Assembly: GCF_900474185.1 (NCBI RefSeq)
Contig: NZ_UCNW01000011.1
Coordinates: 1-64,000, forward strand
Source: Synechococcus sp. UW69
Lineage (GTDB): Bacteria > Cyanobacteriota > Cyanobacteriia > PCC-6307 > Cyanobiaceae
Direction of reading: 5' to 3'
Length of the DNA stretch: 64,000 bases
Shown one piece after another: positions 25,339 to 34,746 of the stretch. Position numbers and translations under genes: made by a program. The first letter of the stretch is position 1. Every line of letters begins with the position of its first letter. The notes below the pieces were generated by a model. The model was not told where the DNA came from. It was given only the letters and a program-made list of their open reading frames with translations, and made no database searches.

Positions 25339-26465
25339 CCAACAGGCTCCCGGGGGAGAAGGAGGTCCATGCAGGCGCCCCCAGCAGGGTGGTTGCGCGC
25401 TTCGATGCGACCACCATGATTCACGGAGATCTGCTGCACGATGGCCAGCCCAAGGCCGCTGCCACTACGGCTGGAGCGTGCCCGCGAGGGATCCCCCCGG
25501 TAGAAGCGTTGAAACATGCGACTGAGATCGGTCTCACTCAACCCGGGGCCGTGATCACGGATGCTGAGCAGCCACCAGCCGCCGCTCTGGCGCACGGTCA
25601 CATCGACGCTGCTGTCCTCTGGGGAGTAACGCAGAGCATTGTCGAGAAGATTCAGCACCGCGCGGTGCAGACGGCGTTGATCCCCAAGCAAGGGCCCGGA
25701 TTCAGAGCGATCCAACTGCAGCGTCACCCGCCGCCCCTCCGCGATCGGGCGAATGGTTCCCCAAGCGCTGTCGACCAGATCCTCCAGGGTGAGAGGGACG
25801 TAATCGCTGTATTCCTGGGGCAGGCTGTTCTCCAGGCGTGAGAGCTCCAGCAGATCCTCCACAAGCAGCTGAAGACGCCGGAGTTCCTTCTGCAGCCGTT
25901 GCACCAGAGCCGTGTCCTCTGAACTCACGGCCAGCTCCAGCCGATCGCTCACCAGCATCAGGGCGGTCAAAGGGGTCTTGAGCTCATGGGCCACATCACT
26001 GACCCAGCGCTCCTGCTGCTGTTGCTGGGCTTCGAGGGACTGGCGGCTCTGGATCAACACCAACAAGCATTCATCGCTGCCCGGCAGAACGATGGCCTCC
26101 AGCGGGTCCCCCTGTTGCTCCCATTCACATCGCTGGGGGCGCTGCTGATAGCGGCTGCTGAAGATCACCTCCTCAAGTGCGGGAATGTCAAGGGCATCCC
26201 TGAGGTTCATGCCACGAACCAGACGATTGCGAGAAATGTGCAGCAAGCGTTCGGCCCGACCGTTGAGATAGGCGATGGAGTGATCCGGAGCCAGGATCAT
26301 CCAGCCCTGGGTGGCCGCATCAATCCAGGCCAGAAGCTGAGGTGCGTTCAAGGCAAAAGGCCGCTCCTCCTCCTCTCGCAACGACTTCAGGAAGCGCCAT
26401 CGTCGCTGCAACAGAAGCGTGATCCCGATGCCGGCCGCAAAGCCAAGTACTCCAGAGATCAACAC
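25335..26465 (-). CDS. phoR: Sensor histidine kinase, PhoR type
   Basis: A 376-residue kinase with one N-terminal membrane helix (ISGVLGFAAGIGITLLL), a PAS-like domain (residues 45-100, ILAPDHSIAYLNGRAERLL), then the H-box SDVAHELKTPL with His160, N-box NLLDNALRYSP and G-boxes DHGPGLSE and SGLGLAIVQQI. This single-helix PAS-kinase layout and the adjacent OmpR-type regulator are those of the phosphate sensor PhoR. The gap to phoB is seven bases. Its stop overlaps the pseudouridine synthase start. PhoR senses phosphate shortage through the Pst system in the known model; no pst gene is in this window. Confidence 0.78.
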   Translation of the reverse strand: MLISGVLGFAAGIGITLLLQRRWRFLKSLREEEERPFALNAPQLLAWIDAATQGWMILAPDHSIAYLNGRAERLLHISRNRLVRGMNLRDALDIPALEEVIFSSRYQQRPQRCEWEQQGDPLEAIVLPGSDECLLVLIQSRQSLEAQQQQQERWVSDVAHELKTPLTALMLVSDRLELAVSSEDTALVQRLQKELRRLQLLVEDLLELSRLENSLPQEYSDYVPLTLEDLVDSAWGTIRPIAEGRRVTLQLDRSESGPLLGDQRRLHRAVLNLLDNALRYSPEDSSVDVTVRQSGGWWLLSIRDHGPGLSETDLSRMFQRFYRGDPSRARSSRSGSGLGLAIVQQISVNHGGRIEARNHPAGGACMDLLLPREPVG

Positions 26466-26472
26466 AACAAGA

Positions 26473-27195
26473 TCAGCCGAAGCGGTAACCGAAGCCGCGG
26501 ACCGTGCGGATCAACTGGGGAGATGAGGGCTCATCTTCAACCTTTTCCCGTAACCAACGGATGTGAACATCCACTGTTTTGGTGTCGCCGACAAAATCAA
26601 CACCCCAGATTTTCTCCAGCAACTGATCGCGACTCCAGACGCGCTTGGGGTTCTGAATGAACAACTCCAGGATTTTGTATTCCTTCGGGGAGAGGGTCAG
26701 ATCAGTGCCATCCCGGGTGACCCGGCACTCATTGGAGAACAGGCAAAGATTGGCGTAATTGTGTGATTCAGAGGGCGACGACTCGGTTTGACGGGATCGC
26801 CGCAGCAACGCCCTGCAGCGGGCCACCAACTCACGTAGCCCAAAGGGTTTGACCAGATAATCATCAGCGCCAACCTCCAGCCCAAGCACCCGATCGGTTT
26901 CACTGTCGCGGGCACTGATTACAAGAATCGGTGTGGTGTTCTTGAAGCGACGAAGCTCGCGACAGAAATCAAGCCCCCCCAGCCCCGGAAGCATCAGATC
27001 AAGAACAATCAAATCAACCGGATCAGAGGATCTGTCCACGACCAGTTCGAGAGCCTCTGAGCCATTTGAGCTGGTGAGCACTTCATAGCCCTCCAACCTC
27101 AAGGCCTCACCAACTGTCTCCCGGATGCTGTCGTCGTCTTCCACCACGAGCAAGCGGCATGTGGAAACCGCCGCAGACAAGGTCGTCACATCCAA
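26473..27195 (-). CDS. phoB: Response regulator, PhoB type
   Basis: A 240-residue OmpR-family regulator. The receiver has the acidic pair VVEDDDS, phosphoacceptor Asp66 in IVLDLMLPG and the lysine in DDYLVKPFG. The winged-helix effector ends with VDVHIRWLREKVEDEPSSP and IRTVRGFGYRF. It lies directly upstream of the PhoR-type kinase. Assignment to phosphate control is from family resemblance and known phoBR pairing in marine Synechococcus. In the 85 bases upstream I cannot pick out a convincing Pho box. Confidence 0.8.
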   Translation of the reverse strand: MDVTTLSAAVSTCRLLVVEDDDSIRETVGEALRLEGYEVLTSSNGSEALELVVDRSSDPVDLIVLDLMLPGLGGLDFCRELRRFKNTTPILVISARDSETDRVLGLEVGADDYLVKPFGLRELVARCRALLRRSRQTESSPSESHNYANLCLFSNECRVTRDGTDLTLSPKEYKILELFIQNPKRVWSRDQLLEKIWGVDFVGDTKTVDVHIRWLREKVEDEPSSPQLIRTVRGFGYRFG

Positions 27196-27280
27196 CAGGC
27201 TGGAAACGAGTTAATTCTGACGGCTGCCTCAGCCAGAAGGATGAGATCAGCGGCTTCGCTTAAGAGGTCAGAAGACGAGA

Positions 27281-27700
27281 TCAGAAGAATTCATCGAAAT
27301 TGTCGAAATCAACCGCTTTGAAATTGCCCTCTTCCACCTGCACCATCAGGCGCTCGAGCTGAGCGAACAAGGCTCCACCCGTCAGCAGAGACAGCAAGAG
27401 AGCCACCAGAAGGGCAGCACCTGCCGCAAAACCGAAGATTTGAAGGCAGCAGCCAATAAACAAGGTCACACCGATCAGGGTGCCGCCGTAACTGAGGTTG
27501 ATCTCAACTGTTCCAAGAGGCAACAGGGGGAGCCGGTCCTGCTTCCAGCCATCCAATTTGTTCTGGACCTGACGACCGAAAGTCAAGCCGCAGAGCACTG
27601 CCATCAACAGGCCGATACCTGCCAGCAGGTAAGGCGGCTGGGGCAGGGTCATCATCCGAAGCAGCTGCTCAAGCTCCTGGGCGCTGATCTCCTCAGGCAT
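27281..27700 (-). CDS. Small integral membrane protein, unknown function
   Basis: A 139-residue protein with one helix near the N-terminus (YLLAGIGLLMAVLCGLTFG), a hydrophilic loop, then two to three helices (LIGVTLFIGCCLQIFGF and ALLVALLLSLLTGG), and an acidic, Phe-rich tail (FKAVDFDNFDEFF). Start at the second Met chosen because it looks like a cyanobacterial N-terminus (MPEEISAQELEQLL). Similar proteins occur across cyanobacteria without assigned role. It lies between the phoB promoter region and the binding-protein gene. Confidence 0.65.
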   Translation of the reverse strand: MPEEISAQELEQLLRMMTLPQPPYLLAGIGLLMAVLCGLTFGRQVQNKLDGWKQDRLPLLPLGTVEINLSYGGTLIGVTLFIGCCLQIFGFAAGAALLVALLLSLLTGGALFAQLERLMVQVEEGNFKAVDFDNFDEFF

Positions 27701-27741
27701 CGACGCCGATCTCAAAGAGCTGCGACCTTAGCGATCTCAGC

Positions 27742-28911
27742 TCAAGGTTCCCAGCTTTGGGAGCCGAGAAAGGTGAGTTCGACAAAGTCGCTGGCGTTGT
27801 GATCGTCCCTCCCCATCTGAATTCGGAAGCCCCCCAGATCAAGATCATTGATTGACTCAAGAGCCTGGACAAGGGATTGACGCGTTGGGTTCTTTCCAGC
27901 CCGTGCCAGCGCCTCGGTGATCATCCGCGCCGCGAGATACCCCTCAAAACTGGTGAAGCCAAAACCCGATGCCTCATCACTCAGCCGCAGGCAGCGCTGA
28001 TAGTCAGCCACAACGGGGATCCAACGATTCCACGGGAACGGCACCACCTGGGCCACGCCGATGCCATTGGCTTCGCCCACCGGCATCGCCCTCTGCAGAG
28101 CTTGGGTGCCCACAAACGACACATTCATGATCTGAGCGCTGCTGCCTCGTTCGCGCAGCGAGGTGGCCAGGGCAGCCGAACTCACATAGGCAGAAACGAG
28201 CACGACTCCGTTGGGATTGACCGCCATAAGGTCGTCCAATGCATCCCCCACCTGAGCTGAATTGCGTTGCACCGTCGTGACCGCCACCGGTTTGAGCCCA
28301 TGGCTGGTGAGGGCAGCCATGGCGCCGTCAAGGCCATCCTGACCAAAGGCGTCGTCTTGATAAACGATCGCAATGCGATGGTGCGCATCACGCACCAGCT
28401 CGTCGACCATCGCCGCAATCTCCCGGCGATAGCTGCTTCGCATGTTGAACACCATGCGCAGCTCCGGCCGTCGAAGCAGACTTGCCCCCGTCATCGGCGC
28501 CACCAGCGGCACCTCCGCAGCCTCGATTAACGGCAACGCCACTTTTGTGGTGGGCGTGCCCACATAACCGAACAACGCCAGCAGATCATTGCGTTTCAAC
28601 AATTGGCGCGTGTTGATCAGCGTCTGCGACGGCTCGTATTTGTCATCAAGACTGACCAACTCGATTCTGCGCCCGTGAATTCCTCCCTCACGGTTCACGG
28701 CCTGAAACCAGGCCATGGCCCCGCGTCGATAATCCAGACCGAGTTGTGCCGAAGGGCCCGAGAGCGGTAGGGACTGGCCAAGCACCAGAGCATTGGGATC
28801 TTGCCCACTGCCAGGGGGCTGAGAAGCAACAGGGCGAGGTTGAAGCAGCGTGAGCAGTCCACTGCTCAGTAAGGCCCAGCACGTCAGAGTGACTCCAGAG
28901 CTGCGCCGCAA
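27742..28911 (-). CDS. Periplasmic binding protein, branched-chain amino-acid/LivJ type
   Basis: A 389-residue exported type-I periplasmic binding protein. After a signal segment (LTCWALLSSGLLTLLQ...) it shows NALVLGQSLPLSGPSAQLGL, then a two-lobed Peripla_BP_6 pattern: WFQAVNREGGIHGRRIELVS, DDKYEPSQTLINTRQLL and HRIAIVYQDDAFGQDGLDG. These bind amino acids or amides for ABC importers or sensors, yet no permease or ATPase gene is nearby. I put the start at a TTG (28911) because GGAGG lies four bases upstream; this makes the gene start exactly beside the ATG of the divergent channel gene. An ATG at 28935 would overlap that gene by 24 bases. Confidence 0.78.
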   Translation of the reverse strand: MRRSSGVTLTCWALLSSGLLTLLQPRPVASQPPGSGQDPNALVLGQSLPLSGPSAQLGLDYRRGAMAWFQAVNREGGIHGRRIELVSLDDKYEPSQTLINTRQLLKRNDLLALFGYVGTPTTKVALPLIEAAEVPLVAPMTGASLLRRPELRMVFNMRSSYRREIAAMVDELVRDAHHRIAIVYQDDAFGQDGLDGAMAALTSHGLKPVAVTTVQRNSAQVGDALDDLMAVNPNGVVLVSAYVSSAALATSLRERGSSAQIMNVSFVGTQALQRAMPVGEANGIGVAQVVPFPWNRWIPVVADYQRCLRLSDEASGFGFTSFEGYLAARMITEALARAGKNPTRQSLVQALESINDLDLGGFRIQMGRDDHNASDFVELTFLGSQSWEP

Positions 28912-30141
28912 ATGGCCTCCAAGAAACAGAAGCACTGGAACTTCCTTGCCGTTGTTTCAATTCTGCTTGCCGGTCTTCTTGCGTTCACCGGCATCAACAG
29001 GCTTGATGTCGGTCGTGTCCCTAGCCGTGATGCGCTGCGCTTGTCATCGGCATCACGAGCCCTGACAACAGACAGTCAACGGATACCCGGGGACGGCTGG
29101 ACCTCCCTGCGGGGCGAAAAGCTGTCGGGCCAGGAGATGGTCCTGGATCAACAGGGGCTGGAGGACGCCTCGTACCACGTTCAGGTGGGGATCTATGCCA
29201 CCAGCACCTACGACCTGGATCTGAGCATCCCCAGTTATTCATCCAACGGTTACGTCTGGATGCGCTGGGGAGAGGAGCTGCAGCGCTATCTGAGTGAACG
29301 GGATCAAACCATTGAACAGGGAATCACCCTGGTGAACGGATTGCTCTCCGATGCCGATCCAGTGCTGACGCCGATGTCCTCAGCCCCAGTGCACAACGAC
29401 GACGGAACGTACTACCAACTGTTCAGCTATATCGGCCGCTTCTACATCGACAAAGCCAGCTTCAGGCACTTTCCCTTTGTGACCGTGAGCCTGCCCCTTG
29501 TCCTTGAAATGGAGGATGTGAATGGTTCCCTCGACTATCCCCATTTCCGCTTCGAGCCCGACATTCAAAACAGCGGAATGGGCCTGTTCGCAGGAATCAT
29601 CGGCTGGCTAAACCGAGGCTGGTCCATTGCCGAATACCGGCATAACTACGCCACCAATTTCGGGCTGGGGGGCAGCGCGGATGACTACAGCCTGGTCATC
29701 TTCGATATCACGTTCGGCACCTCCTCCTGGTCTGCGTTCTGGCGATTGATGCTGCCCCTGCTGGTGGTGATGGCCATGGTTCTTCTCGTGTTCAAAGTCC
29801 GAGCCGATGAACAGGATGCCCGCGCAGGAATTCCTGTCACCGTGCTGTTGACCCTGGTGTTCCTCCAACAGACCTACCGGGAGGAACTGCCCGACCTGCC
29901 CTATCTCACCTTTCTGGATCAGGTCTATGTGATTGCCTATGTGGTCACCCTGCTGGCCTTCATCCTGGTGATCTTCATCGGACGGCGTTACGGAGAGCTG
30001 GAGGCAATGCCGGAAGGCGACGCCAAAACTCGCAAAGAGCATCGGCTGGAGCAACTGGACGAAATCTGGCCGCTCACCGTTGTGGTCTTCAGTTCCGTCA
30101 GCATCTTCGGCTGCTGGATCACGCTGCCGCCAGGGGGTTGA
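28912..30141 (+). CDS. Pentameric ligand-gated ion channel homologue (Cys-loop superfamily, prokaryotic type)
   Basis: A 409-residue protein with an N-terminal helix (11-27), an extracellular beta domain and four C-terminal helices: M1 279-296, M2 305-322, M3 334-357, M4 386-404. Conserved-looking sites are YATSTYDLDLSIPSYSSNGY, a loop region GRFYIDKASFRHFPF, matching the FPFDxQ motif of these channels, and the M2-M3 link ELPDLPYLTFLDQVY, close to the NLPKTPYMTY of GLIC. There is no cysteine pair in the loop, as expected for prokaryotic members. Such channels open a cation or anion pore on ligand binding. It is divergent from, and touches, a binding-protein gene. Ligand and ion selectivity are unknown; I call the family with good confidence from the topology and motifs. 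Confidence 0.8.
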   Translation: MASKKQKHWNFLAVVSILLAGLLAFTGINRLDVGRVPSRDALRLSSASRALTTDSQRIPGDGWTSLRGEKLSGQEMVLDQQGLEDASYHVQVGIYATSTYDLDLSIPSYSSNGYVWMRWGEELQRYLSERDQTIEQGITLVNGLLSDADPVLTPMSSAPVHNDDGTYYQLFSYIGRFYIDKASFRHFPFVTVSLPLVLEMEDVNGSLDYPHFRFEPDIQNSGMGLFAGIIGWLNRGWSIAEYRHNYATNFGLGGSADDYSLVIFDITFGTSSWSAFWRLMLPLLVVMAMVLLVFKVRADEQDARAGIPVTVLLTLVFLQQTYREELPDLPYLTFLDQVYVIAYVVTLLAFILVIFIGRRYGELEAMPEGDAKTRKEHRLEQLDEIWPLTVVVFSSVSIFGCWITLPPGG

Positions 30142-31768
30142 GACGTTGCAGCAGCCCACCGGCCAGCCGCCCGGGCCCGAAAGTTCGTCCAAGCAGGCCA
30201 ACCAGGGCACGCACGTCGTCGGTGTGCAGGCGATCGTCACGGATCAGCGTCATCAGCAGACGCCGGCGAAGGTCGGCACCATCGCGGCTGAACAGCAACC
30301 GCAAGCCGGCACCGGCGACAGGAATCAGTTCCTTACCAGGCGCGGGTGCGTCCTGGCCGACCACTGCCAGAAGGCTTTCCAGCCGATCCAGGCGCAAGCG
30401 GCCTGACTCATCAAAAATCACCTCAAGCAACTTCTCGCGCATCTCGCTCGTGTCTCCCGCGAGCAGTCGACGGGCCACGTAGGGATAAGCGATGGCGATG
30501 ATCTTGAAGTCGGGATCGAGACGCAGGGCCAGACCCTCCTGGCTGACGACCGCACGGATAATCAGCGCGAAGCGAGCCGGCACCCGGAAGGGGTAATCAA
30601 ACATCAGCTCCGAGAAACGGTCGGTGATCGCCTTGAAGTTGAACGAACCGACCGAGTCACCAAGGCTGCCGCCGAGCACCTCCTCAAGAGCAGGAATGAT
30701 CGGGGTGAGATCAGCGGTGGGGCTGAGAAAACCAAGGGATTGGAAATCCTTGGCCAAACCGGGGAAATCACGGTTGATCAGATGCACCACTGCACCCGTC
30801 AGGGTGAGACGGTCGCTGTCGCTGATGGAATCCATCATGCCGAAATCGACATAGCCCACATGGCCGAGGTCCCCCGTTCGCCCCCGCATGGCGAACAGGT
30901 TGCCGGGATGGGGATCGGCGTGGAAGTAGCCGAACTCCAGCAGTTGCTGAAGACCGCAGATCACACCCGTGCGGATCAATGCCGTTGGATCGAGTTGCTG
31001 TGAGCGCAGCTCTTCGCTGTCGCGCATCTTGGCTCCATCAATCCAGGTGGTGGTGAGCACACGGGTGGAGCTGAGCATCCGCTCCACCTTCGGGACATAG
31101 ACGGCATCGTTTTGAGCAAAGAGAGCCGAGAACCTCTCAGCATTGGCCGCTTCAAGGCCGTAGTCGATCTCCTCGAACAGGCTGCGGCCAAACTCATCGA
31201 TGATTCCGCCCAGACCGAAGCCAAGATTGAGGGGCAGGAGAGGAGCCGTCATCACACCGAGCGCCCGGATCAGAACCAGATCCCGCCGCAGGATGAAGGT
31301 GAGATTGGGTCGCTGAACCTTCACCGCAACCCAGTGCTGGCCCTGTAAACGAGCTTTGTAGACCTGCCCGAGGCTGGCGGCGGCGACTGGCGTGTCGGGG
31401 AACTCCTCAAACAACTCTTCAGCTGGTGCACCCAGCTCTTCGCGGATGCACGCCAGGGCGACAGCATGGGAAAACGCCGGCAGGTCGTCCTGCAGGCGCG
31501 TCAATTCCTCGAGCCAATCCCGACGCACGAGATCGGGACGTGTTGACAGGGCCTGACCCAATTTGATGAAACAGGGACCCAGACCGGTGAGGGTGTTGAG
31601 GATGCGACGCGCCAAGCCCTGCTGCACAGCGGCGTTACTACTGCCTCCGCGCAGCAGCAACACCAAAACCAGGCCAGCCAGGGACCAGAGCACCTGCACC
31701 AGCCGCGGGATAGCGACCCAGGGACGCAGCAGCAACCAGCCCAGATCCCGCCGGGGGTCGTAACGCAT
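30119..31768 (-). CDS. ABC1/UbiB-type atypical kinase
   Basis: A 549-residue member of the UbiB/AarF/ADCK family. Diagnostic pieces: GPCFIKLGQALSTRPDLV (KxGQ motif), AAASLGQVYKARL (Ala-rich loop), VAVKVQRPN (ATP lysine), and YFHADPHPGNLF with VDFGMMD. Two hydrophobic helices lie near the N-terminus (WSLAGLVLVLLLR). Family members support quinone synthesis; in cyanobacteria plastoquinone or tocopherol metabolism and plastoglobule-like lipid handling are the likely areas. The stop overlaps the convergent channel gene by 23 bases. Confidence 0.85.
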   Translation of the reverse strand: MRYDPRRDLGWLLLRPWVAIPRLVQVLWSLAGLVLVLLLRGGSSNAAVQQGLARRILNTLTGLGPCFIKLGQALSTRPDLVRRDWLEELTRLQDDLPAFSHAVALACIREELGAPAEELFEEFPDTPVAAASLGQVYKARLQGQHWVAVKVQRPNLTFILRRDLVLIRALGVMTAPLLPLNLGFGLGGIIDEFGRSLFEEIDYGLEAANAERFSALFAQNDAVYVPKVERMLSSTRVLTTTWIDGAKMRDSEELRSQQLDPTALIRTGVICGLQQLLEFGYFHADPHPGNLFAMRGRTGDLGHVGYVDFGMMDSISDSDRLTLTGAVVHLINRDFPGLAKDFQSLGFLSPTADLTPIIPALEEVLGGSLGDSVGSFNFKAITDRFSELMFDYPFRVPARFALIIRAVVSQEGLALRLDPDFKIIAIAYPYVARRLLAGDTSEMREKLLEVIFDESGRLRLDRLESLLAVVGQDAPAPGKELIPVAGAGLRLLFSRDGADLRRRLLMTLIRDDRLHTDDVRALVGLLGRTFGPGRLAGGLLQRLNPLAAA

Positions 31769-31818
31769 CGCATCGAGCTGAGTACAGAGGGAGACTTTAA
31801 GGAGATCAGGCGGATTCG

Positions 31819-33222
31819 ATGGCGCTTCTGCCCCAGCTCACCCGTCGGCTCGGTGAGCCTCTGTTTCTGCCGGCCCATGGCCGGGGGGCCGCGCTTCCGG
31901 ATGGACTGCGTCAATTGCTGCGACAACGCGCTGGCATCTGGGACCTACCGGAACTCCCTGAACTCGGTGGTCCACTGGAACCGGACGGCGCCATCGCCGC
32001 AAGCCAACGCTGCGCCGCAGCTCAGATGGGTGTGGCGCGGTGCTGGTACGGGGTGAACGGGGCCACGGGATTGCTTCAGGCCGCTCTACTGGCGATGGTC
32101 AGGCCTGGGGAGCGGGTGCTTCTCCCTCGCAATGTCCATCGCAGCCTTATTCAGGCCTGCATTCTCGGGGATCTGCAGCCGGTGCTGTTCGATCTTCCGT
32201 TTCAAAGCGACCGGGGCCAGCCTGCGCCGGTGGATTCCGCCTGGATCGAACGGGTGCTGGCGGCTTTGCCGTCCGATGGGGCACCCATCCGCGCCGCGGT
32301 TCTGGTGCATCCCACTTACCAGGGCTATGCCAACGACCCCACGGAGGTGATCAAACGATTACAGGAGCGAGGCTGTTGCGTGCTGGTGGATGAAGCCCAC
32401 GGCTGTCATTTCGCCGCAGGCGTGAATCATCCCCTGCCTCCCAGTGCCGTGCACTGCGGCGCCGATCTCGTGGTGCATTCCCTGCAGAAATCAGCTGCAG
32501 CCCTCGCGCAAACGGCAGTGCTCTGGCTGCAGGGGGAGCGTCTGGATCCCGTGCGTGTCGAACGAAGTCTGGGATTGCTGCAGACGACGAGCCCCAGTGC
32601 GCTGCTGCTGGCCTCCTGCGAAGAAGCCCTTCAACACTGGCAGCGCCGCAGGGGACGCCGACAACTGCTGCAGCGTCTGCAGGAGGCTGAAGAGCTCGCC
32701 GATGTCTTACGCCGTAGCGGAGTCCCTCTGCTCAACAACCAGGACCCGCTGCGCCTGATCCTGCACACGGGCCAGGCGGGGATCACCGGCCTAGAGGCCG
32801 ACGCCTGGTTCCTGCCCAAAGGCCTCGTTGGCGAACTGCCGGAACCGGCAACGCTGACCTTTTGCCTAGGCCTAGCCCGACACCGTGGGCTCGGGCGCCG
32901 GATCAGGCACCACTGGCAGGACCTCCGGCGGACCTATCCCGATCGCGATCCACTGCCGCCGTTCGAAGCTCCGCCTCTGCCACTAGTCACCACCACAGAC
33001 CATTCACCGTCGCAGGCCTGGCACGCAGAACGTCTCCGCGTGTCGTTAGACGAAGCGGGCGGATGCTTGGCGGCTGAATTGCTGTGTCCGTACCCCCCTG
33101 GCATCCCACTGCTGATTCCCGGTGAGCGATTGGATCGCAACCGGCAAGCCTGGCTGAAACGCCAGCAGCTGTTCTGGGGTGAACAGATTCCCGACGGTCT
33201 GTTTGTCGTCAGCAGGGGGTGA
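31819..33222 (+). CDS. Orn/Lys/Arg decarboxylase-like PLP enzyme
   Basis: A 467-residue fold-type I PLP protein. Seen: [41 protein letters not shown] (Asp191, His194) and the PLP-lysine site [15 protein letters not shown] (Lys224). These are the core motifs of the Orn/Lys/Arg decarboxylase major domain; the short cyanobacterial form lacks the N-terminal wing domain of enterobacterial enzymes. It may decarboxylate arginine or lysine, but some members have other roles. It precedes rlpA and cdsA on the same strand. Confidence 0.82.
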   Translation: MALLPQLTRRLGEPLFLPAHGRGAALPDGLRQLLRQRAGIWDLPELPELGGPLEPDGAIAASQRCAAAQMGVARCWYGVNGATGLLQAALLAMVRPGERVLLPRNVHRSLIQACILGDLQPVLFDLPFQSDRGQPAPVDSAWIERVLAALPSDGAPIRAAVLVHPTYQGYANDPTEVIKRLQERGCCVLVDEAHGCHFAAGVNHPLPPSAVHCGADLVVHSLQKSAAALAQTAVLWLQGERLDPVRVERSLGLLQTTSPSALLLASCEEALQHWQRRRGRRQLLQRLQEAEELADVLRRSGVPLLNNQDPLRLILHTGQAGITGLEADAWFLPKGLVGELPEPATLTFCLGLARHRGLGRRIRHHWQDLRRTYPDRDPLPPFEAPPLPLVTTTDHSPSQAWHAERLRVSLDEAGGCLAAELLCPYPPGIPLLIPGERLDRNRQAWLKRQQLFWGEQIPDGLFVVSRG

Positions 33223-33268
33223 AATCCAGCCCCACAACCGCTTCAATCCATGCATTCGGCAGTGGTGG

Positions 33269-33781
33269 ATGCAACCTCTGACCTGGCTGGTGCTGGCACT
33301 GCTGATCTGCCCCTCCGTTGGGGCCAGCCCCAATGGCGAGGAATTCCTTTTGGAAGACATCCAGAAGAGCAAGGAGATCACAGGAATCAAGGGGATCAAG
33401 GATGTCGACACGATCAACGCTTTGCCACTCCCTCCCCCAAGCCCCCTGGCCGAAAAGACTCCGGTACCAAGCAAGCTCATCCAGGTGGTTCAAGGAGCAG
33501 CAAGCTGGTACGGGCCAGGGTTCTACGGCCGAACAACCGCAAATGGTGAGCGCTTCCGCAAGGGCACGCTGACGGCAGCCCATCGGACATTGCCCTTTGG
33601 AACCCAGGTGCGCGTCACCAATCTGAGCAATGGACGCAGCGTTGTAGTGCGTATCAATGACCGTGGGCCTTTCAAGGACCACCGGGTGATTGATCTCGCC
33701 CATGGCGCCGCATCACAACTCAAGATGATGCAGGCGGGTCAAGTACCAGTGAAACTCGAGATCCTCAAGTCGTCGCCATAA
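33269..33781 (+). CDS. rlpA: RlpA-type septal/cell-wall protein
   Basis: A 170-residue exported protein with a signal peptide ([16 protein letters not shown]), a Lys/Asp-rich linker and a C-terminal double-psi beta-barrel: [39 protein letters not shown] and [20 protein letters not shown]. RlpA cleaves denuded glycan strands in some bacteria. I use the Met at 33269 because the signal begins there and the frame start at 33179 would overlap the previous gene by 44 bases. No SPOR domain is present, unlike E. coli RlpA. Confidence 0.88.
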   Translation: MQPLTWLVLALLICPSVGASPNGEEFLLEDIQKSKEITGIKGIKDVDTINALPLPPPSPLAEKTPVPSKLIQVVQGAASWYGPGFYGRTTANGERFRKGTLTAAHRTLPFGTQVRVTNLSNGRSVVVRINDRGPFKDHRVIDLAHGAASQLKMMQAGQVPVKLEILKSSP

Positions 33782-33855
33782 AGCAGCTTCAGGCTCGCCA
33801 GACGAAGCCAACCATGAGCGATTGATAGCCTGAACCAACGAAGCCTCCAATCAGC

Positions 33856-34722
33856 GTGATCCGTGAGGTTGTCTTCGATCAAAGCCAAGCGCCAGCCGCT
33901 CGTGCGGTGCTGCGCAAGCGGCTGATCAGTGGCCTCGGTGTCGGCGGATTTGGCCTACTGGTGGTTGGACTCGGGGGCTGGTGGTTCACCGCTGCGCTGG
34001 GGGGAATGGTGCACCTCGGCCTGCTGGAGTTCTTCCGAATGGCCCAGTTCAAGGGGATCCGCCCAGCCACCAAAACAACCCTGGTGGCCTGTCAACTGCT
34101 GTTATTCACCACCCAATGGTCGATGCAGGGAGGGCTGCCGGAAGCGGTGGCCTCCGCGGTGTTGCCCCTATCTGGAGCTGCCATCTGCGGCTGGCTGCTC
34201 CTACAACCGGTGACGGGCTCCATCGCCGATATCGCAGCATCGATTTTCGGCTTGTTCTACCTCGGGTTTCTACCCAGCCACTGGTTGAGTCTGCGTGGTC
34301 TTGAGGACGGGCTGGCGATCACCCTTTCCGCCTGTCTCATGATCGTGGCCACCGACATCGGCTCCTGGGCCGTAGGCCGGCGTTACGGCAAGCGCCCCCT
34401 CTCGCCGATCTCTCCTGGGAAAACCATCGAAGGCGCCATTGGCGGCTTCCTCTCGGCGATGTTGATGGGCCTGATCTGCGGTCAGCTGATGGGGTGGGTC
34501 CTGCATGGTCTGCCAGGCCTGCTGCTGGGAGCGCTGATCGCTCTGTTCGCGTTGGTGGGAGACCTAACGGAATCGATGATGAAACGAGATGCGGGCGTCA
34601 AGGATTCAGGTGACGTCCTACCGGGCCATGGCGGGATCCTGGACCGCATCGACAGCTATCTATTCACCCCAGCGGTGGTGTACTACGCGATCGCCCTGTG
34701 CCAACCGCTGCTTTCGAAGTAG
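33856..34722 (+). CDS. cdsA: Phosphatidate cytidylyltransferase
   Basis: A 288-residue polytopic membrane enzyme making CDP-diacylglycerol for phosphatidylglycerol. The C-terminal signature is visible: SWAVGRRYGKRPLSPISPGK, then ALVGDLTESMMKRDAGVKD and PGHGGILDRIDSYLF. Seven or eight helices precede and surround it. It starts with a GTG. A short GCCGGT/ACCGGC inverted repeat follows the stop (34724-34745) between it and the convergent gene. Confidence 0.95.
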   Translation: MIREVVFDQSQAPAARAVLRKRLISGLGVGGFGLLVVGLGGWWFTAALGGMVHLGLLEFFRMAQFKGIRPATKTTLVACQLLLFTTQWSMQGGLPEAVASAVLPLSGAAICGWLLLQPVTGSIADIAASIFGLFYLGFLPSHWLSLRGLEDGLAITLSACLMIVATDIGSWAVGRRYGKRPLSPISPGKTIEGAIGGFLSAMLMGLICGQLMGWVLHGLPGLLLGALIALFALVGDLTESMMKRDAGVKDSGDVLPGHGGILDRIDSYLFTPAVVYYAIALCQPLLSK

Positions 34723-34746
34723 CGCCGGTTCAACAACAGACCGGCA

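Noticed and set aside
27196-27280. Pho box upstream of phoB
   Set aside because: A CTTAAG-like string is present but no properly spaced direct repeats of the Pho-box type.
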